Assembly: GCA_029212745.1 (NCBI GenBank)
Contig: JARGOL010000001.1
Location: 105,948-169,947 of the forward strand
Origin: Alcanivoracaceae bacterium
Lineage (GTDB): Bacteria > Pseudomonadota > Gammaproteobacteria > Pseudomonadales > Alcanivoracaceae
DNA: 64,000 bases
Reading direction: 5' to 3'
Positions 36,785-46,335 of the stretch are shown here, piece after piece. The notes under the pieces were generated by a model. It was not told the DNA's origin. It worked only from the letters and a program-made list of their open reading frames with translations, and did no database searches. Every line of letters begins with the position of its first letter. Within the stretch, counting starts at the first letter, position 1. Made by a program: the position numbers and the translations under genes.

Positions 36785-38485
36785 TTAACGATGCCTGCCC
36801 GGCATGGGCAGCACGCGCGAGGACAGATTTTCGTCATAGATTCGGCACTCACCAGCACGTTCGTGCTTGGCCGCATACATGGCGCTGTCCGCCTCCCCCA
36901 GCACGGCATCTGCATCCCTGTGATCGCGGGAAACGAAAGCAATACCGACGCTGGCCACGACGTGCACCTGCACATCACCCATGGTGATTGGGGTGTCATA
37001 GGTGGCCCGAATACGTTCCACCAGCGTCATAACATCGGCAATTGGCAGGCCTTCCAGCACCAGTGCGAACTCATCCCCACCCAGCCGGGCGATGATATCG
37101 TCCTCACGGAAGTTCGCCTTCAGGCGCTCACTGAAGGTCTGCAACAGACAGTCACCGGCCTGGTGGCCGAGGTTGTCGTTCACCCACTTGAAACGATCCA
37201 GGTCCATGAACAGAACACAGATCTGCAACGCGGGGTCACGGCGGTGACGCGCCATGGCATCAGACAGGCGCTCAATAAATGCACTGCGGTTGTACAGGCC
37301 TGTCAGCGAGTCATGCAGCGCCATGTACTGTAGCTGCATCTTCTGGCGGATACGGTCCAGGAAACGACCAATGTGGTCCGATACCTGGGCCATGAAATCG
37401 AGGAATTCAGGATCCTGGAACTGGTCCTCTTCGCTCCAGCACAGCAGCACACTCTGTTCGCCGTCATTGATGGCTATTGGTACTGCCAGGCAATAGCCGG
37501 CCCCGGGAGCTGCCGGCGGCAGCGGACCGGCCACCATCTCCCGTCTCTGGCAGGCTGCCGAGGCGAGACGGTGCACCGCGGCAAAGTGCCAAAACTCAGG
37601 CTGGTCATCGTCCCCGGGCACGTCCTGACGCAACCAGCCGGCCTCCATTTCCCAGGCCGGATCCCGGCCCGGCGATACCACCGCAACCCCACACCAGCGC
37701 ATGTTTTCCCCGATCGCCAGCAGGGCGGAGGCCAGGCACTGCTGCTCGTCCTCGCCACGGTCGCCCGCCAGCATCACCTCACGCAGCAATGCCGTCTGGC
37801 AGCGCTGGTACGATGACAACAGGAAATCATGGCGCCCCGTGGACTCCTGGATATAGCCGTTTACCAGCCCTACCAGCAGTGGCGCGGTAAAGAACAGGTT
37901 GATGCTGACCCAGTCCATGATCACCGAGGTTACGGCCACCAGTGCCAGCGCCATCACCAGCGCGGCCAGGCAGGCCATAAGCGCCATGACCAGGCGGATG
38001 CGCAGCACCGAAAACGCAATGATGACGATGTATACTGATTCGAAGCCCGCGACATAGCCAAGAAAACTGTCGCCCAACCGCAACGCGCCATAGAGCGTGC
38101 CTGAAAGACACACCCATACGGCAACGGCAAGCACCTGTTCGACGTACTGGGCCTTGTGCTCCACCTGGGTAAAAAGCCACAGACCTGCCAAGACCACGCC
38201 GATGGGAAACACCGCCCACCAGAACCACAACCCCTTGTCGACATCATCGGAGAACAGCATCACCGGCGAGACCACCAGCAGGTAGAGGATGATCAGGCCA
38301 TAAATGGAGCTGCGCAGGAATTCGTTGGCCAACACACAGATGCTACGGCGAAACGCCCGCTCTACATGCCCGGGGAGATTGAAAAGCACCGGCAGTCGCG
38401 CATGCAACAACCGGTAGAGAAGCGCCAGCTGTCGCCGCTGCTCGCTGTCTGTTTGCGGTTTGACCGTATAGCTGTCCGTAGCCAC
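36785..38485 (-). CDS. Membrane diguanylate cyclase with GAF-like domain
   Basis: The 566-residue protein has about six membrane segments (residues about 58-215), a GAF-like region (about 240-370) and a C-terminal GGDEF domain with GGDEF intact at 469-473 and the inhibitory site REDD nine residues before it. It should make cyclic di-GMP at the cytoplasmic membrane. The upstream UndA-like gene ends 26 bases before its start on the same strand, so the two probably share a transcript. The signal sensed by the membrane part is unknown. Confidence 0.9.
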   Translation of the reverse strand: MATDSYTVKPQTDSEQRRQLALLYRLLHARLPVLFNLPGHVERAFRRSICVLANEFLRSSIYGLIILYLLVVSPVMLFSDDVDKGLWFWWAVFPIGVVLAGLWLFTQVEHKAQYVEQVLAVAVWVCLSGTLYGALRLGDSFLGYVAGFESVYIVIIAFSVLRIRLVMALMACLAALVMALALVAVTSVIMDWVSINLFFTAPLLVGLVNGYIQESTGRHDFLLSSYQRCQTALLREVMLAGDRGEDEQQCLASALLAIGENMRWCGVAVVSPGRDPAWEMEAGWLRQDVPGDDDQPEFWHFAAVHRLASAACQRREMVAGPLPPAAPGAGYCLAVPIAINDGEQSVLLCWSEEDQFQDPEFLDFMAQVSDHIGRFLDRIRQKMQLQYMALHDSLTGLYNRSAFIERLSDAMARHRRDPALQICVLFMDLDRFKWVNDNLGHQAGDCLLQTFSERLKANFREDDIIARLGGDEFALVLEGLPIADVMTLVERIRATYDTPITMGDVQVHVVASVGIAFVSRDHRDADAVLGEADSAMYAAKHERAGECRIYDENLSSRVLPMPGRHR

Positions 38486-38511
38486 TGTCAGTCTCCGTTG
38501 TTGTACTTGCG

Positions 38512-39288
38512 TCAGGCGGTTCGTGCCCTTTCCTGTTCGTCCTCTGTGGAAGCCATGCCCTCGGCCAGGCAGTCGTCCAGGGCAAGCCGGTAATAGGCCA
38601 TGCCCCGTTTCGCGGCCTGCAGGGCGCGGTCCTGCTGCGCCGGCGTTTCGCAGATACGCCGCACCAGTTCCATCGCTTCATACGGGTGCATGTCATCGTA
38701 AGCGGCATGCGCGCGTAGCCAGGCCAGGGTTCTCCGTGATGGCTGTGCGTCACCGCGTTTCTGGTACAGCTTCATGCCCTCATACACGGATCGCGACCAC
38801 TCACCGGTGGCCCACTCAATGGCGATATTGGTGGCGGCGATTCCTTCTTCCAGTGAGGCCTGGCGCCCGGTTTCCCAGAGGAAGTGGTTGACCGCATCCG
38901 CTGCCGGCCGTGGCACCAGCGTGCGCAACGTCTGGGCGTCAATACCAAATCCGGCCGCCCAGTCCTCGTACCAGTAGGCGTGCCGTTGCTCGATCTTGAT
39001 GTTGTCGATCAGCCAGACCTTGGCCGGCTCATGACCCGGCAAATGCAGGCGTACCTTGGCCAGGTTCAAGGCCATGTATTTGGGAAAGTTTTCCACCAGC
39101 GGGTAGAACGCCCGCAGCGCTTGCCGATAGGTACCGGCGGGCAGGGATCCGTCAGACATGCCGCAGAAAAGCGGATGCTCGACAATGGCTTGCTTGTACG
39201 GCTCGAGATGCTGCCAGAACGTTTCTGACCATCCCGCAAGAGGACGTACTTCCAGTTCGCCCCCATAGGTATTCGAGGTCTGGCCCAT
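38512..39288 (-). CDS. UndA-like haem-oxygenase-fold diiron enzyme
   Basis: The 258-residue all-helical protein belongs to the TenA/haem-oxygenase-like diiron oxidase group and is closest, from memory, to UndA of Pseudomonas, which turns medium-chain fatty acids into terminal alkenes such as 1-undecene. The metal ligand set is complete: Glu100 and His103 (KIEQRHAYW), Glu158 (AIEWATGEWS), His194, Asp198 and His201 (RAHAAYDDMHPYEA). Shared segments include VEHPLF, AATN-AIE and AHAAYDDMHP. Chain-length choice cannot be read from sequence, and another substrate is possible; many relatives are annotated TenA-like. It lies 26 bases upstream of a diguanylate cyclase gene and 172 bases downstream of the guanidine operon. 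Confidence 0.75.
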   Translation of the reverse strand: MGQTSNTYGGELEVRPLAGWSETFWQHLEPYKQAIVEHPLFCGMSDGSLPAGTYRQALRAFYPLVENFPKYMALNLAKVRLHLPGHEPAKVWLIDNIKIEQRHAYWYEDWAAGFGIDAQTLRTLVPRPAADAVNHFLWETGRQASLEEGIAATNIAIEWATGEWSRSVYEGMKLYQKRGDAQPSRRTLAWLRAHAAYDDMHPYEAMELVRRICETPAQQDRALQAAKRGMAYYRLALDDCLAEGMASTEDEQERARTA

Positions 39289-39460
39289 TACCCTCTCCCT
39301 GGTAAAGGTAGCCCTGATTGACTGTTACGACGCCACAGGTGCAGCGCACAACTCCATCAATAGTACGAACAAATACCTATTATCAACACCCTTTTTTGTC
39401 CACTTTCGGTTCTTATGCTCAGGCACACCCGTTGCGCCGTCTCTTTATCATGATCCGCTA

Positions 39461-41281
39461 TTAAGGAACACGTTCCGCTGCCGCCTGGCCCGCCATCTTC
39501 TCAGCCATGTAGTCGCGCCAGTTGCCGATCGCAGTGATGTCCTGTGCGCCCTGCAGCGCGCGGGGCTCGCAGATAAAGCCGCTGACTTCGCTGCCGTCCT
39601 CCAGCACCACCTTGCCAATCCCCAGCGGTGCTGGAATCGCTGCCACGAAGCTGCCGAAATGAATCACCGGAATCTGCCAGATCTCCACATCAACCGCAGC
39701 ACCCTGCTGTTCGTCATACACCAGGCCCGGCCGATACGGCGGACCGCCAGCCAGGGCATAAAAGCGGTAATGAGGCGCCGTGCGGGTCTTGCGCAACAGC
39801 ATTGCTCCCCGGTCACGCAGCTGCCAGTTCAGTGGCAGGCCATCGAGATGGGCGCCACAGACCAATACCTCAACATGTCGGGCATCTGCTCGCCGTCCCT
39901 GGGGCATCGGCGTATCCAGGGTCTCCCCATTCAGCAGCGGCGCCAACTGGGCACCCAGCGACAACAACGCCCGGTCACTGAAGCAATCGGCCACCAGCGT
40001 GATACCAAACGGCAAACCCTGCTCGGTGAATCCGCCCGGCAATGCCACCGAACAGAGATCCAGCAGGTTCATGAAGTTGGTGTAATAACCCAGCTCATTG
40101 TTGAGCCGGATCGGGTCCTCCAGCATCTGTTCGCGGGTGTACAGACGACCGGCGGTGGGTGTCAGCATGGCATCGACCCTTTCCAGTTGCTCACGGCAAG
40201 TCACCGACAGCGCCTGCAGACGGTACTGGGCGGCAAACAGGTCGGTGGCCGCGGGCGTCTCACCCTTGCTGATGATGTCCCTGATCACGGGCAGCACCGC
40301 ATCCGGCTGCTGTGCCAGCAGATCGCGAATGACCAGGTAACGTTCGGCCACCCACGGGCCCTGATATAGCAGCTCGGCCGCTTCGGCAAACGGCCGGTAA
40401 TCAATCTCCACCAGCGACACCCCGCTGCTGGCCAGGCGATCAAGCAGCTGGTGATAGGCACCCTGGTAGGCCGCGTCACCGAAGAAGCGTAACTGGTGCG
40501 AAGGAATGACACCCAGGGTCACCGGCGCGTTTGAGCAGCCGTATTGCCAATGGCCGTTATGCGGGGCATTGGCGCGGCTGAAGCAATCGCGCGGATCCTC
40601 GCCTTCGATCACACTCAGTACCGCATGCGCATCACCGGTGTCATGGGCAAACACACTGACACAGTCCAGCGAACGGCAGGCTGGCACAACGCCGCGCGCG
40701 GACACCAGCCCGCGGGTGGGCTTGAGACCGACAAGGTTGTTGAACGCAGCTGGCACACGGCCCGAACCGGCGGTGTCCGTGCCCAGGCTGAATACACTCA
40801 GTCCCAGCGCCACAGCCACCGCTGAACCCGAGCTTGACCCGCCGCTGATGTAGTTGTCATCAAATGCGTTGGCGCAGGCCCCCCAGGGGGAACGGGTGCC
40901 ATTGAGCCCGGTGGCAAACTGGTCGAGGTTGGTTTTACCCACCGGAATGGCGCCGGCGTCGATCAGGCGACGCACCACTTCCGCGTGCTCTTCCGGCACG
41001 TAGGCATACGCCTCACACCCGGCCGTGGTGGGCACGCCGGCCAGGTCAATATTGTCCTTGATGGCAAAGGGCACACCCCAGAGCGGATGGGTGGCCGGGT
41101 CCATGTTCTCCAGCCGCGCCAGCCAGGGGGCCTGCTGCTGTTCATCCAACAGCGTGATCCAGATATTGTGGTCCGCATAATCACCTGCCCGCCGGCGGAT
41201 ATCCGCCATCACCTCACCCGGTGCCAGCGTGCCGGACTGGTAGGCCGCACGCAGCGCGCCCACGGTCATTCCCTTGATCAT
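39461..41281 (-). CDS. atzF: Allophanate hydrolase
   Basis: The 606-residue amidase-signature enzyme hydrolyses allophanate to ammonia and CO2. The Ser-cisSer-Lys triad is visible as Lys75 (FAIKDNIDL), Ser149 (GGSSSGS) and Ser173 (GTDTAGSGR). Residues after about 480 form the C-terminal AtzF domain. It is the last gene of the guanidine operon: its ATG overlaps the carboxylase stop codon by one base (TGATG). Here allophanate would come from carboxyguanidine deiminase rather than only from urea carboxylase. Confidence 0.93.
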   Translation of the reverse strand: MIKGMTVGALRAAYQSGTLAPGEVMADIRRRAGDYADHNIWITLLDEQQQAPWLARLENMDPATHPLWGVPFAIKDNIDLAGVPTTAGCEAYAYVPEEHAEVVRRLIDAGAIPVGKTNLDQFATGLNGTRSPWGACANAFDDNYISGGSSSGSAVAVALGLSVFSLGTDTAGSGRVPAAFNNLVGLKPTRGLVSARGVVPACRSLDCVSVFAHDTGDAHAVLSVIEGEDPRDCFSRANAPHNGHWQYGCSNAPVTLGVIPSHQLRFFGDAAYQGAYHQLLDRLASSGVSLVEIDYRPFAEAAELLYQGPWVAERYLVIRDLLAQQPDAVLPVIRDIISKGETPAATDLFAAQYRLQALSVTCREQLERVDAMLTPTAGRLYTREQMLEDPIRLNNELGYYTNFMNLLDLCSVALPGGFTEQGLPFGITLVADCFSDRALLSLGAQLAPLLNGETLDTPMPQGRRADARHVEVLVCGAHLDGLPLNWQLRDRGAMLLRKTRTAPHYRFYALAGGPPYRPGLVYDEQQGAAVDVEIWQIPVIHFGSFVAAIPAPLGIGKVVLEDGSEVSGFICEPRALQGAQDITAIGNWRDYMAEKMAGQAAAERVP

Positions 41282-44200
41282 CAGTCTTCCTCCCTGTCTG
41301 ACTGTATTACCACCAGTGGCTGGCCTGCACCGACCCGGCCACCCTCTGCATGCAGTACCGCGATGACCTTGCCAGCCACCGGCGCCTGCACCGGGATCTC
41401 CATCTTCATGGATTCCAGCACCATCAGCGTGTCACCGATGGCCACGGTCTCTCCCTCTGCCACAGACGCTTGCCAGACGGAGCCGGCCACCGGGCTGTCA
41501 ACCGGTGTGCTGTCTTCAGGCCAGGACACCTCAGCTGTTGCACTTTCCTGTTCCTGCGGCTGGAAATTGAACTGACCGGTGGCGTGCCACCGTTCCAGCT
41601 CGTCGGCATAGGCCTGCTCGCGATGACTGCGGAACGCTTCGATGCCCTCCGCGTTATCAGTCATGAACTGCTCGTAATCCGCCAGACGGAATTCGGTGTC
41701 CTCGATCCTGAGTGGATAACGGCCCACCGGGAAATCACGGCGTATCTGTTCAAGCTCTTCATGACTGACTTCATGAAAGCGAATCTGGTCAAAGAAACGC
41801 AGCAGCCACGGCTGCTGGAACTCCGTCGTCTGGCGGTAACGGTTCCACATCTGCAGGGTGCGACCGACAAACTGGTAGCCACCCGGACCCTCCATGCCAT
41901 ACACACACAGGTATGAGCCACCGATGCCCACCGAGTTCTCTGCCGTCCATGTGCGTGCCGGGTTGTACTTGGTGGTTACCAGCCGATGACGCGGATCCAC
42001 GGGTGTGGCCACCGGTGCACCCAGATACACATCACCCAGCCCCATGACCAGGTAAGACGCCTCAAACAGGACATCTTTCACGGCCTGGATGTCTTCCAGC
42101 CCGTTGATGCGACGGATGAACTCCAGGTTGCTGGGACACCAGGGCGCATCGCGGCGCACTGACTGCATGTATTTCTCGATGGCCTGGTGACAGGCCTCGT
42201 CATCCCACGACAGTGGCAAATGGACAATGCGTGAAGGCACGCTGAGGGTATCCAGTTGCTCGGCCAGCGCCTGCTCTGCAGATTCCAGGTGCGCGAGCAG
42301 CGCATCCAGCGACAGCGTCTGGCTGTCATAGTGCAGCTGCAAGGAACGAATGCCGGGAGTCAGTTCCCTGAGCCCCGGCAGGCGATTGTCTTCCAGCCAG
42401 CGCATCAGGGCGTGCACGCGAAAGCGCAGACGGACGTCCAGCACTTTCTCGCCGTACTCCACCAACAGGAAATGATCGCCCGCCACCCGGTAACAGATTT
42501 CATCGCCGAAACGGCTGGCCGGCTCGGTGCGCACAACCGGTGTCTGCGGTGCAACGGCCACAGCCTCTGGCTGCGGCCACTGCAGGGCCTCTATGGCATC
42601 ACGCTGACGGGCCTCCATGGCCACCGCCTGCTCAAGGGCGATGGGCACGAAGCGGATCCGGTCACCGGCACGCAACTGGCCCAGTTTCCAGAGATCGGCC
42701 TGGACCACCGTGGCCGGGCAGACAAAGCCACCCAGTGACGGCCCGTCAGGGCCAAGAATCACCGGCATGTCGCCGGTAAAGTCCACGGTACCGAAGGCAT
42801 AGGCGTTATCGTGGATATTGGAGGGATGCAGGCCGGCTTCACCGCCATCCTTGCGGGCCCATTCAGGCTTCGGACCGACCAGCCGGATACCGGTGCGACT
42901 GGAGTTGTAGTGCACCTCCCAGTCCGTGCCGAAAAACATGTCCACGTCCGCTTCTGTAAAGAAATCCGGTGCCCCGTGTGGGCCGTAAATGACGTGCAAG
43001 TGCCAGTGCGCGGAAATGTCCGGCCGCTGTGCCGGCGCCAGTGTGCTTGCTGGTACCGGGTCCTGCTGGGCCGACAGGTGCAGCACATCCCCGGCTCTCA
43101 GGGCACGACCGTTGTGGCCGCCAAACTGGCCGAGGGTGAACGTGGCACGGGAACCAAGATACAGTGGACACAGGATGCCACCGCGCACGCACAGGTAGGC
43201 ACGGGCGCCCGTCTCGGCAATGCGTCCGATGGCCAGCACCTGGCCGGCCTTCACATCCACCACCGACCATTGTGCGACAGGCTGCTCATCCAGGGTCACC
43301 GGACAATCGGCACCGGCAACCACGACCTGGGTGTCAGCGCTGAACTGGAGCACCGGCCCCTGCATGGTGATCTCCAGGCCGGCGCAACCGGCATCGTTTT
43401 CCAGCAGCCGATTGGCAAGCCGGAACGAGCAGCTGTCGAAGGGTCCTGAGGGCGGCACACCCACATGCCAGTAGCCGCTGCGTGCCGGATAATCCTGCAC
43501 GGTTGTCTGGGTGCCGCCCTGCAACACATCCATCCGGCTCGGCTGCCAGTGAAAATCATTCAGGTAGCGTGTGGTCACCTCGCCCGCCTGCAACACCGGG
43601 TCGGCCACCAGGGCACGCAGGTACGACAGGTTGGTCTCACTGCCATACAGACGCGTCTGTGCGAGCACCTGCGCCATCTTTTCCAGCGCGTGCTCACGGT
43701 CACTGCCATGGACGATGACTTTCGCCAGCATGGGATCGAAATACGGCGGCACTTCAATGCCAGCCTCGACCCAGCTGTCGATACGGATGCCGTCGCCGGC
43801 GGGAAAATTTACCTCGGTCAGCAGGCCCGGGCAGGGCTGGAAATTACGAAACGGGTCTTCCGCATAGAGTCGCACCTGGATCGCATGGCCCGAGGCATGC
43901 AGCTGTTGCCGCGCGCGGTCGATATCCGGGGCCTGTCCGGCGGACAGCGCCACCATCCACTCCACCAGGTCCACCGAAAACACCTCTTCGGTAACCCCAT
44001 GCTCCACCTGAAGGCGCGTGTTCACTTCAAGAAAATAGAAATCCCCGGTGTCTGCGTCATAGATGAACTCCACCGTCCCGGCATTGCGATAATCCACCGA
44101 CGCCAGCAGACGTTCCGCCGTGGCATGCAGGTGCTGGCGCTGGTCATCACTCAGGTGCGGCGCCGGGCATTCTTCCACCACTTTCTGGTTGCGGCGCTGG

Positions 44201-44889
44201 CTTGAACAGTCACGTTCACCAATAGCCAGTGCCTTGCCGTTACCGTCGCCGAATACCTGCACCTCGATGTGCCGGGCGCGGGCAATGAATTTCTCCAGGA
44301 ACACGCTGTCGTCGGCAAAGTTGTTGGCGCCCAGGCGGCGTACGCTGTCGAATGCGTCGCGCAGTTCGTCTTCGTCCTGGCACACTTTCATGCCGATGCC
44401 GCCGCCGCCAGCCGTGCTCTTCAGCATCACCGGATAACCGATGGACCGGGCCTGTGAGCAGGCATCCTCCACGTCCTCAAGGAGGTCGGTACCCGGGGAC
44501 AGCGGCACATTTGCCGCCACCGCCAGCTCTCTGGCACGGTGCTTGAGGCCAAAGCTGCGCATCTGTTCCGCCGTGGGGCCGATGAAGGCAATGCCGGCGT
44601 CCTCGCAGCGCGTCACGAAACCGGCATTTTCACTCAGGAACCCGTAACCGGGATGGATCGCGCCAGCGCCAGACTCCCTGGCAATGGCCAGTATCCGGTC
44701 GATATCCAGATAGGTCTGCGCCGCACCGCCATCACCCAGGCTCCAGCTCTCATCCGCCAGTCGCACGTGCAGGCTGTCGGCATCACTGTGCGCATAAACA
44801 GCCACCGAGCGAATGCCCATATGACGAAGGGTGCGGATAATACGCACGGCAATGGCACCGCGGTTGGCAATCAGGACTTTTTCGAACAT
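41281..44889 (-). CDS. Biotin-dependent urea/guanidine carboxylase
   Basis: The 1202-residue protein has a biotin carboxylase half (residues 1-450, start MFEKVLIANRGAIAVRII), a carboxyltransferase part related to KipA and KipI (about 470-1060) and a C-terminal biotinyl domain with ESMKM and target Lys1162. It carboxylates urea or guanidine with ATP and bicarbonate. The guanidine-I riboswitch at the head of the operon and the two DUF1989 genes favour guanidine as the true substrate, as shown for such operons in other bacteria. The ATG at 44889 gives the canonical N-terminus; the frame is open for 21 codons before it. It follows the deiminase subunit gene by 73 bases. Confidence 0.93.
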   Translation of the reverse strand: MFEKVLIANRGAIAVRIIRTLRHMGIRSVAVYAHSDADSLHVRLADESWSLGDGGAAQTYLDIDRILAIARESGAGAIHPGYGFLSENAGFVTRCEDAGIAFIGPTAEQMRSFGLKHRARELAVAANVPLSPGTDLLEDVEDACSQARSIGYPVMLKSTAGGGGIGMKVCQDEDELRDAFDSVRRLGANNFADDSVFLEKFIARARHIEVQVFGDGNGKALAIGERDCSSQRRNQKVVEECPAPHLSDDQRQHLHATAERLLASVDYRNAGTVEFIYDADTGDFYFLEVNTRLQVEHGVTEEVFSVDLVEWMVALSAGQAPDIDRARQQLHASGHAIQVRLYAEDPFRNFQPCPGLLTEVNFPAGDGIRIDSWVEAGIEVPPYFDPMLAKVIVHGSDREHALEKMAQVLAQTRLYGSETNLSYLRALVADPVLQAGEVTTRYLNDFHWQPSRMDVLQGGTQTTVQDYPARSGYWHVGVPPSGPFDSCSFRLANRLLENDAGCAGLEITMQGPVLQFSADTQVVVAGADCPVTLDEQPVAQWSVVDVKAGQVLAIGRIAETGARAYLCVRGGILCPLYLGSRATFTLGQFGGHNGRALRAGDVLHLSAQQDPVPASTLAPAQRPDISAHWHLHVIYGPHGAPDFFTEADVDMFFGTDWEVHYNSSRTGIRLVGPKPEWARKDGGEAGLHPSNIHDNAYAFGTVDFTGDMPVILGPDGPSLGGFVCPATVVQADLWKLGQLRAGDRIRFVPIALEQAVAMEARQRDAIEALQWPQPEAVAVAPQTPVVRTEPASRFGDEICYRVAGDHFLLVEYGEKVLDVRLRFRVHALMRWLEDNRLPGLRELTPGIRSLQLHYDSQTLSLDALLAHLESAEQALAEQLDTLSVPSRIVHLPLSWDDEACHQAIEKYMQSVRRDAPWCPSNLEFIRRINGLEDIQAVKDVLFEASYLVMGLGDVYLGAPVATPVDPRHRLVTTKYNPARTWTAENSVGIGGSYLCVYGMEGPGGYQFVGRTLQMWNRYRQTTEFQQPWLLRFFDQIRFHEVSHEELEQIRRDFPVGRYPLRIEDTEFRLADYEQFMTDNAEGIEAFRSHREQAYADELERWHATGQFNFQPQEQESATAEVSWPEDSTPVDSPVAGSVWQASVAEGETVAIGDTLMVLESMKMEIPVQAPVAGKVIAVLHAEGGRVGAGQPLVVIQSDREED

Positions 44890-44962
44890 CTCTATCACCT
44901 GTGCCGGGTCGTCCCGGTGATGACTACGACAGTGGCCGTCCACTGAAGACATTTCATTGTTA

Positions 44963-45601
44963 TCAACCCCAGACGAGGACCTCGATGGGTGTCGGGTTGT
45001 AGCCGTTACAGGGGTTGTTGAGCTGCGGGCAATTGGATATCAGCACAATGACATCCATGCGCGCGGTCAGCTCCACATATTTGCCCGGTGCCGATATGCC
45101 ATCCTCGAACGTCAGCCCACCATCCTCTGTCACCGGCACGTTCATGAAGAAGTTGATGTTGTGGCCGATGTCCTGCTTGGCGATACCGAACTCGGGATGT
45201 TCGGCGATGGCCAGCATCCAGCTGTCACGACACGCATGCATGCAGCGTTTTTCCAGATCATAGCGAACGGTATTGCTCTCCGTGGCACAGGCGCCACCCA
45301 GGGTATCGTGACGCCCGCAGGTGTCGGCCACCACATCCAGCATGATGTTGTTGAGATTGGAACGCAGGGATGACCCGGCCGTGAGGTAGACATTGCCCTG
45401 CTCGCGCAGGGTGTCCACTGCGCTGTAGCGCTCCGACGGATCACTGGCGTTGAAGAACAGGGTGTCGGCAGCCTGGTTGCCTTCCAGGTCCAGAATGCGC
45501 AATGTGGCGCCTTTCTCAAGCACCTTGAGGAAGTAGTCGCCAGCGTCCACCGTTTGCCGGAACCCGGCCTGCGCCACATCCAGCTTGCTTTCAAGGATCA
45601 T
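44963..45601 (-). CDS. DUF1989 protein, carboxyguanidine deiminase subunit (urea carboxylase-associated protein 2)
   Basis: The 212-residue protein is the second DUF1989 member of the operon, traditionally called urea carboxylase-associated protein 2. Paired DUF1989 proteins (CgdA/CgdB) form the deiminase that converts carboxyguanidine to allophanate and ammonia. Cys/His-rich segments DTCGRHDTLGGAC and RCMHACRDSW may bind metal. The ATG at 45601 overlaps the stop of the first subunit gene (ATGA) and follows GGAG; an ATG three codons earlier is less well placed. I cannot say which of the two subunits is CgdA. Confidence 0.88.
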   Translation of the reverse strand: MILESKLDVAQAGFRQTVDAGDYFLKVLEKGATLRILDLEGNQAADTLFFNASDPSERYSAVDTLREQGNVYLTAGSSLRSNLNNIMLDVVADTCGRHDTLGGACATESNTVRYDLEKRCMHACRDSWMLAIAEHPEFGIAKQDIGHNINFFMNVPVTEDGGLTFEDGISAPGKYVELTARMDVIVLISNCPQLNNPCNGYNPTPIEVLVWG

Positions 45602-46335
45602 GACAGGCACTCCTTTTCCGCGCCCAGGTAATACAGGGCGTTATTGCGGAACCCACGCCCATTCTCGTCGCAGTGATTGAGGCAAACATCATCGTCGCGA
45701 AGGGGCTCTGCCAGCCCGATGGACAAATGTACCGGGCGGGCCGGGTACACCTGCGCTTCGCTGAGGGGATGCGGACAGGTATGCAGCAGTAGCAGGGTAT
45801 CCATCTCGAACCGCAGTGTGACCTGGCTGCCCGCGGGACTGTTGCCCGCCACCAGGCGCATGTTGCCTTCCGCGTCAGTGGCGACACGGGAGAACCAGTT
45901 GACGTTGGCTGGCAGGTCCGCACGCCCCAGCCCGTACTTGGCCAGTTCCACCAGAAAGGCATCGGTGCCGTTCTGGTGCCAATCGTTCCTGTCACGCTGG
46001 TAGTCCCGCTTGCCCCAACGGGCGGCCACGTGCTCGGCATGACTGTTACCGCATACCGTTTCATGCCAGCCCACCGTGTCCTCGACCACGGAGGCAAATA
46101 TGCGCCCCATGTCCGAATACAGGCAGTTGCCGCGGGTCAGCTTGAAGGTGTGCTGGCCCTTCAGGGTGTCCGGCGCGTTATACCGCTCCAGCAGGTTTTC
46201 CGGATTGAAGAACACCATGCCCACATTGGCCCCACCCTCGACGTCGGTCATGCGTAATGCGGTACCGCGTCGCAGGCGCAGGGACCAGTGCCCGCCCGGG
46301 GCAATCTCCGCTTCATAGGCGACCGAACGCATCAT
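45598..46335 (-). CDS. DUF1989 protein, carboxyguanidine deiminase subunit (urea carboxylase-associated protein 1)
   Basis: The 245-residue protein is the partner of the next DUF1989 protein; both share the LRI-D-EG-(Q/G)A and LERYNA/SERYSA segments, so they are paralogues working as a heteromer. It has a Cys/His segment GWHETVCGNSHAEH that parallels the Cys-rich region of its partner. Together they should deiminate carboxyguanidine to allophanate. Two Met codons stand in tandem at the start; the ATG overlaps the stop codon of the ABC ATPase gene by four bases. Confidence 0.88.
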   Translation of the reverse strand: MMRSVAYEAEIAPGGHWSLRLRRGTALRMTDVEGGANVGMVFFNPENLLERYNAPDTLKGQHTFKLTRGNCLYSDMGRIFASVVEDTVGWHETVCGNSHAEHVAARWGKRDYQRDRNDWHQNGTDAFLVELAKYGLGRADLPANVNWFSRVATDAEGNMRLVAGNSPAGSQVTLRFEMDTLLLLHTCPHPLSEAQVYPARPVHLSIGLAEPLRDDDVCLNHCDENGRGFRNNALYYLGAEKECLS

